Assembly (NCBI GenBank): GCA_044225565.1
Contig: JBGAIL010000116.1
Coordinates: 1-15,135, forward strand
DNA length: 15,135 bases
Direction: 5' to 3'
DNA from: CAVXAE01 sp044225565
Lineage (GTDB): Bacteria > Pseudomonadota > Gammaproteobacteria > Steroidobacterales > Steroidobacteraceae
Numbering within the stretch: position 1 is the first letter of the stretch; every line of letters starts with the position of its first letter. The translations under genes were made by a program, and so were the position numbers. The notes below the pieces were generated by a model that saw nothing but the letters and a program-made list of their open reading frames with translations, was not told where the DNA came from and ran no database searches. Of the stretch, positions 13,918-15,135 are shown one piece after another.

Positions 13918-14187
13918 TCAGTGATTCACCGCATCCAGGCCGTTCCAACCACGCTCCTGCAGACAAGTGGCGACGCCTGGATGCGCAGGCTCCAGTTGCA
14001 CGCGCCGGTTGATGCGGCCGGGCTGCTTCAGCTGGCAGATGCGCACCGCACGGTCGAACGATTCCGGGGGACGCGACTCGGTTCGCGCGGAGGAAGACGC
14101 GCAAGCCGCCATGGCCAGCGAGGCTGCGACCAGCAGCAGACCACGAGCCGCGCTTGCGAATGGCTCCCAAATGAGAATAGATATCAT
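13918..14187 (-). CDS. Small hypothetical lipoprotein
   Basis: An 89-residue protein with a hydrophobic stretch preceded by Arg15 and a lipobox MAAC (Cys29), predicting a small lipoprotein with about 60 mature residues. The mature part is polar, with a Cys pair (RICQLK and ATCLQERGW) and the CLxxxGW pattern often seen near the end of small proteobacterial lipoproteins. No family can be named. The ATG at 14187 has no clear ribosome-binding site, and the 14 residues before Arg15 are long for a signal n-region, so a later non-ATG start cannot be excluded. It is divergent from the next plus-strand gene, with 14 bp between their start codons. A Fur-box-like sequence overlaps its start. The antisense frames show no better candidate. 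Confidence 0.6.
   Translation of the reverse strand: MISILIWEPFASAARGLLLVAASLAMAACASSSARTESRPPESFDRAVRICQLKQPGRINRRVQLEPAHPGVATCLQERGWNGLDAVNH
14172..14186. promoter_or_regulatory. Fur-box-like site
   Basis: TGAGAATAGATATCA matches the 7-1-7 Fur consensus (TGATAAT-N-ATTATCA) at 12 of 14 defined positions, within an AT-rich island. It overlaps TATCAT (14182-14187), a 5-of-6 -10 box for the plus-strand gene at 14202, and the start codon of the divergent lipoprotein. Iron-dependent repression by Fur is the expected reading; it has not been tested. Confidence 0.5.
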
Positions 14188-14201
14188 TTAAGATAGGGTA
14201 C

Positions 14202-14705
14202 ATGCATAGCCCCGTCGCTGGCCAGCCCTTCATGAGCCGTCTCACCGATGCCGAATTGTTCGTGCTCTGCGCGTCGCGCGCGTATCGCGCAAGCCGGGAG
14301 TCACCTGCGAGCCGCTGCCCATGTCTGCCGCGGCTGTTCGGCGCGGTGGGGCTGAAAGGCGCCCTGCCCGCTTTCCTGCAATTCCAGATTGCGCTGTCGG
14401 CGGATCCGGACCGCACGCTCACTTTTGAAGAACGGCATGCGCGCTTCATCGGCGATGGCGAGATGGCGTTGCTGCAGGCGCTGTACGCGTGGCAATGCGA
14501 TGCCGCGTGCGATCCGCGCAGCGTGCTCTGGTACATCCGCGTGCGGGCGGTCCGGCGCGTCGCCGCCGATGCGGGCCGCGAGTTCGCGTTGCAGATGGGC
14601 GCCGCAGGCTGGATATTGCCGCTGCGCGGGTGCTATCGAAGCCCGGGTTGCGCGGGGCTGCCCGCAAGCGCGCAGATGCACCGCATCGCTCGTGGCGTTC
14701 ACTGA
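14202..14705 (+). CDS. Hypothetical protein, possibly iron-regulated
   Basis: A 167-residue protein I cannot assign. It is cytoplasmic in appearance: no signal peptide or membrane span. It begins with a helical segment (LTDAELFVLCASRAYRASR, 14-32), has a Cys-containing stretch (CPCLP, about 39-43), then a conserved-looking core with LPAFLQFQIALSADPDRT, a GDGEMALLQALYAWQ helix and RVRAVRRVAADAGREF. The pattern recalls small uncharacterised proteobacterial proteins with a DE-x-x-LL-x-L-x-x-x-Q helix, but that is memory, not a match. Starts at 14202 or 14232 (MSRLTDAEL) are both possible; neither has a strong ribosome-binding site. The Fur-box-like sequence 15 bp upstream suggests expression when iron is scarce. 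The last 7 bp overlap the end of the convergent sulfatase gene. Confidence 0.62.
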   Translation: MHSPVAGQPFMSRLTDAELFVLCASRAYRASRESPASRCPCLPRLFGAVGLKGALPAFLQFQIALSADPDRTLTFEERHARFIGDGEMALLQALYAWQCDAACDPRSVLWYIRVRAVRRVAADAGREFALQMGAAGWILPLRGCYRSPGCAGLPASAQMHRIARGVH

Positions 14706-15135
14706 CCGTTCACGGGATGTGACGGAATGGCGGGAATGGCCGTTCCCTTCTCCAGCAACGCCTTCACCTTCACGTTCACGTCGCTCCAGTTGATGAGTGG
14801 ATACGCGTCGTTGGCCTGCGCCTCCTGCGCGAACAGCGCCTGCAGCTCCTTCAGCTTCTGCGGGTTCTTCTTCGCGAGATCCACGCTCTCGTTGAAATCC
14901 GAATTGAGGTCGTAGAGCTCCCACACCTCCTTGCCCGCATTGTTCGGAATCACCCGTGGCGGCGGGTAGGTCGCGAACACGTCCACGTAGTCGGGCCGGT
15001 ATCCGAAGCTCGCCTTCCAGCCATCCTTCACCACGCCGCCAGCGCCGAACAGGAAGTGGTACTGCGAAGTGTGCCGCGTCGGCGCGTTCGCATCGGCGAA
15101 CGAGTACGTGAGGCTCGTGCCCTGTATCGGCTCCT
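14699..15135 (-). CDS. Arylsulfatase, C-terminal part (5' end outside window)
   Basis: The frame is open to the right end and encodes the C-terminal 144 residues of a sulfatase. The visible start EPIQGTSLTYSFADANAPTR followed by HTSQYHFLFGAG and KDGWKA is the signature of bacterial type I arylsulfatases, where similar text reads GTSM-x-Y-x-F-x-D-x-x-APTRH-x-x-QY. Then comes WELYDLNSDFNESVDLAKKNPQKL, the usual closing region. The active-site CxPSR motif, which is converted to formylglycine, lies beyond the window. Such enzymes hydrolyse sulfate esters, commonly in the periplasm. The tail after NDAYPL (WSDVNVKVKALLEKG and on) is ordinary. A GTG at 15034 is internal and not the true start. The gene overlaps the convergent hypothetical gene by 7 bp. 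Confidence 0.92.
   Translation of the reverse strand, partial: EPIQGTSLTYSFADANAPTRHTSQYHFLFGAGGVVKDGWKASFGYRPDYVDVFATYPPPRVIPNNAGKEVWELYDLNSDFNESVDLAKKNPQKLKELQALFAQEAQANDAYPLINWSDVNVKVKALLEKGTAIPAIPSHPVNGQ

Noticed and set aside
14301..14924. 207-codon minus-strand frame overlapping the sulfatase and the hypothetical gene
   Set aside because: It would overlap the sulfatase coding sequence in a different frame and has shadow-type composition; the sulfatase frame is unmistakable.
1..15135. CRISPR arrays, tRNAs, rRNA, transposases, attachment sites
   Set aside because: I looked on both strands and saw no regularly spaced direct repeats, tRNA-like cloverleaf, transposase motif or terminal inverted repeats.

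Overview
The window is a high-GC, gene-dense stretch of a Pseudomonadota chromosome, probably gamma- or betaproteobacterial. I infer this from the two-component systems, the sigma-54 machinery, the DUF6502/DUF5666 gene set, the Tat and lipoprotein signals, and the arylsulfatase. A Steroidobacter- or Xanthomonadales-like host is possible but unproven. There is no tRNA, rRNA, CRISPR array, insertion sequence or phage gene. No gene-free stretch exceeds about 160 bases.

Layout on the left. The 3' end of a sensor kinase (1-687) is followed by a three-gene plus-strand operon: a DUF6502 protein with a helix-turn-helix-like segment, then two tandem DUF5666 lipoproteins with six repeats each. The operon has its own promoter, embedded in a large inverted repeat, and ends at a strong intrinsic terminator (4564-4592). 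Two minus-strand genes follow: a Tat-signal aldo/keto reductase and an OppA-like lipoprotein solute-binding protein.

Layout in the middle. A membrane sensor kinase and a sigma-54-activating response regulator overlap (7211-10041). The next intergenic region (10042-10202) carries a GG-N10-GC sigma-54 promoter and, about 95 bp upstream of its predicted start, a perfect 14-bp palindrome. This promoter faces a two-gene operon encoding an exported protein with two internal barrel-like repeats and a probable outer-membrane beta-barrel. The arrangement reads as a self-contained signalling circuit controlling an uncharacterised envelope module, and it is the best candidate here for an undescribed system.

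Layout on the right. A LysR regulator and a pirin (YhhW-like) gene diverge from a region with three helically phased ATCCG repeats. A complete VapBC toxin-antitoxin pair follows, with a perfect inverted repeat at its promoter. Then come a small lipoprotein and an unknown 167-residue protein, divergent from a Fur-box-like sequence, and the C-terminal part of an arylsulfatase on the minus strand, cut by the window end. Several convergent gene pairs are separated by 3 bp or overlap, with no visible terminator between them.
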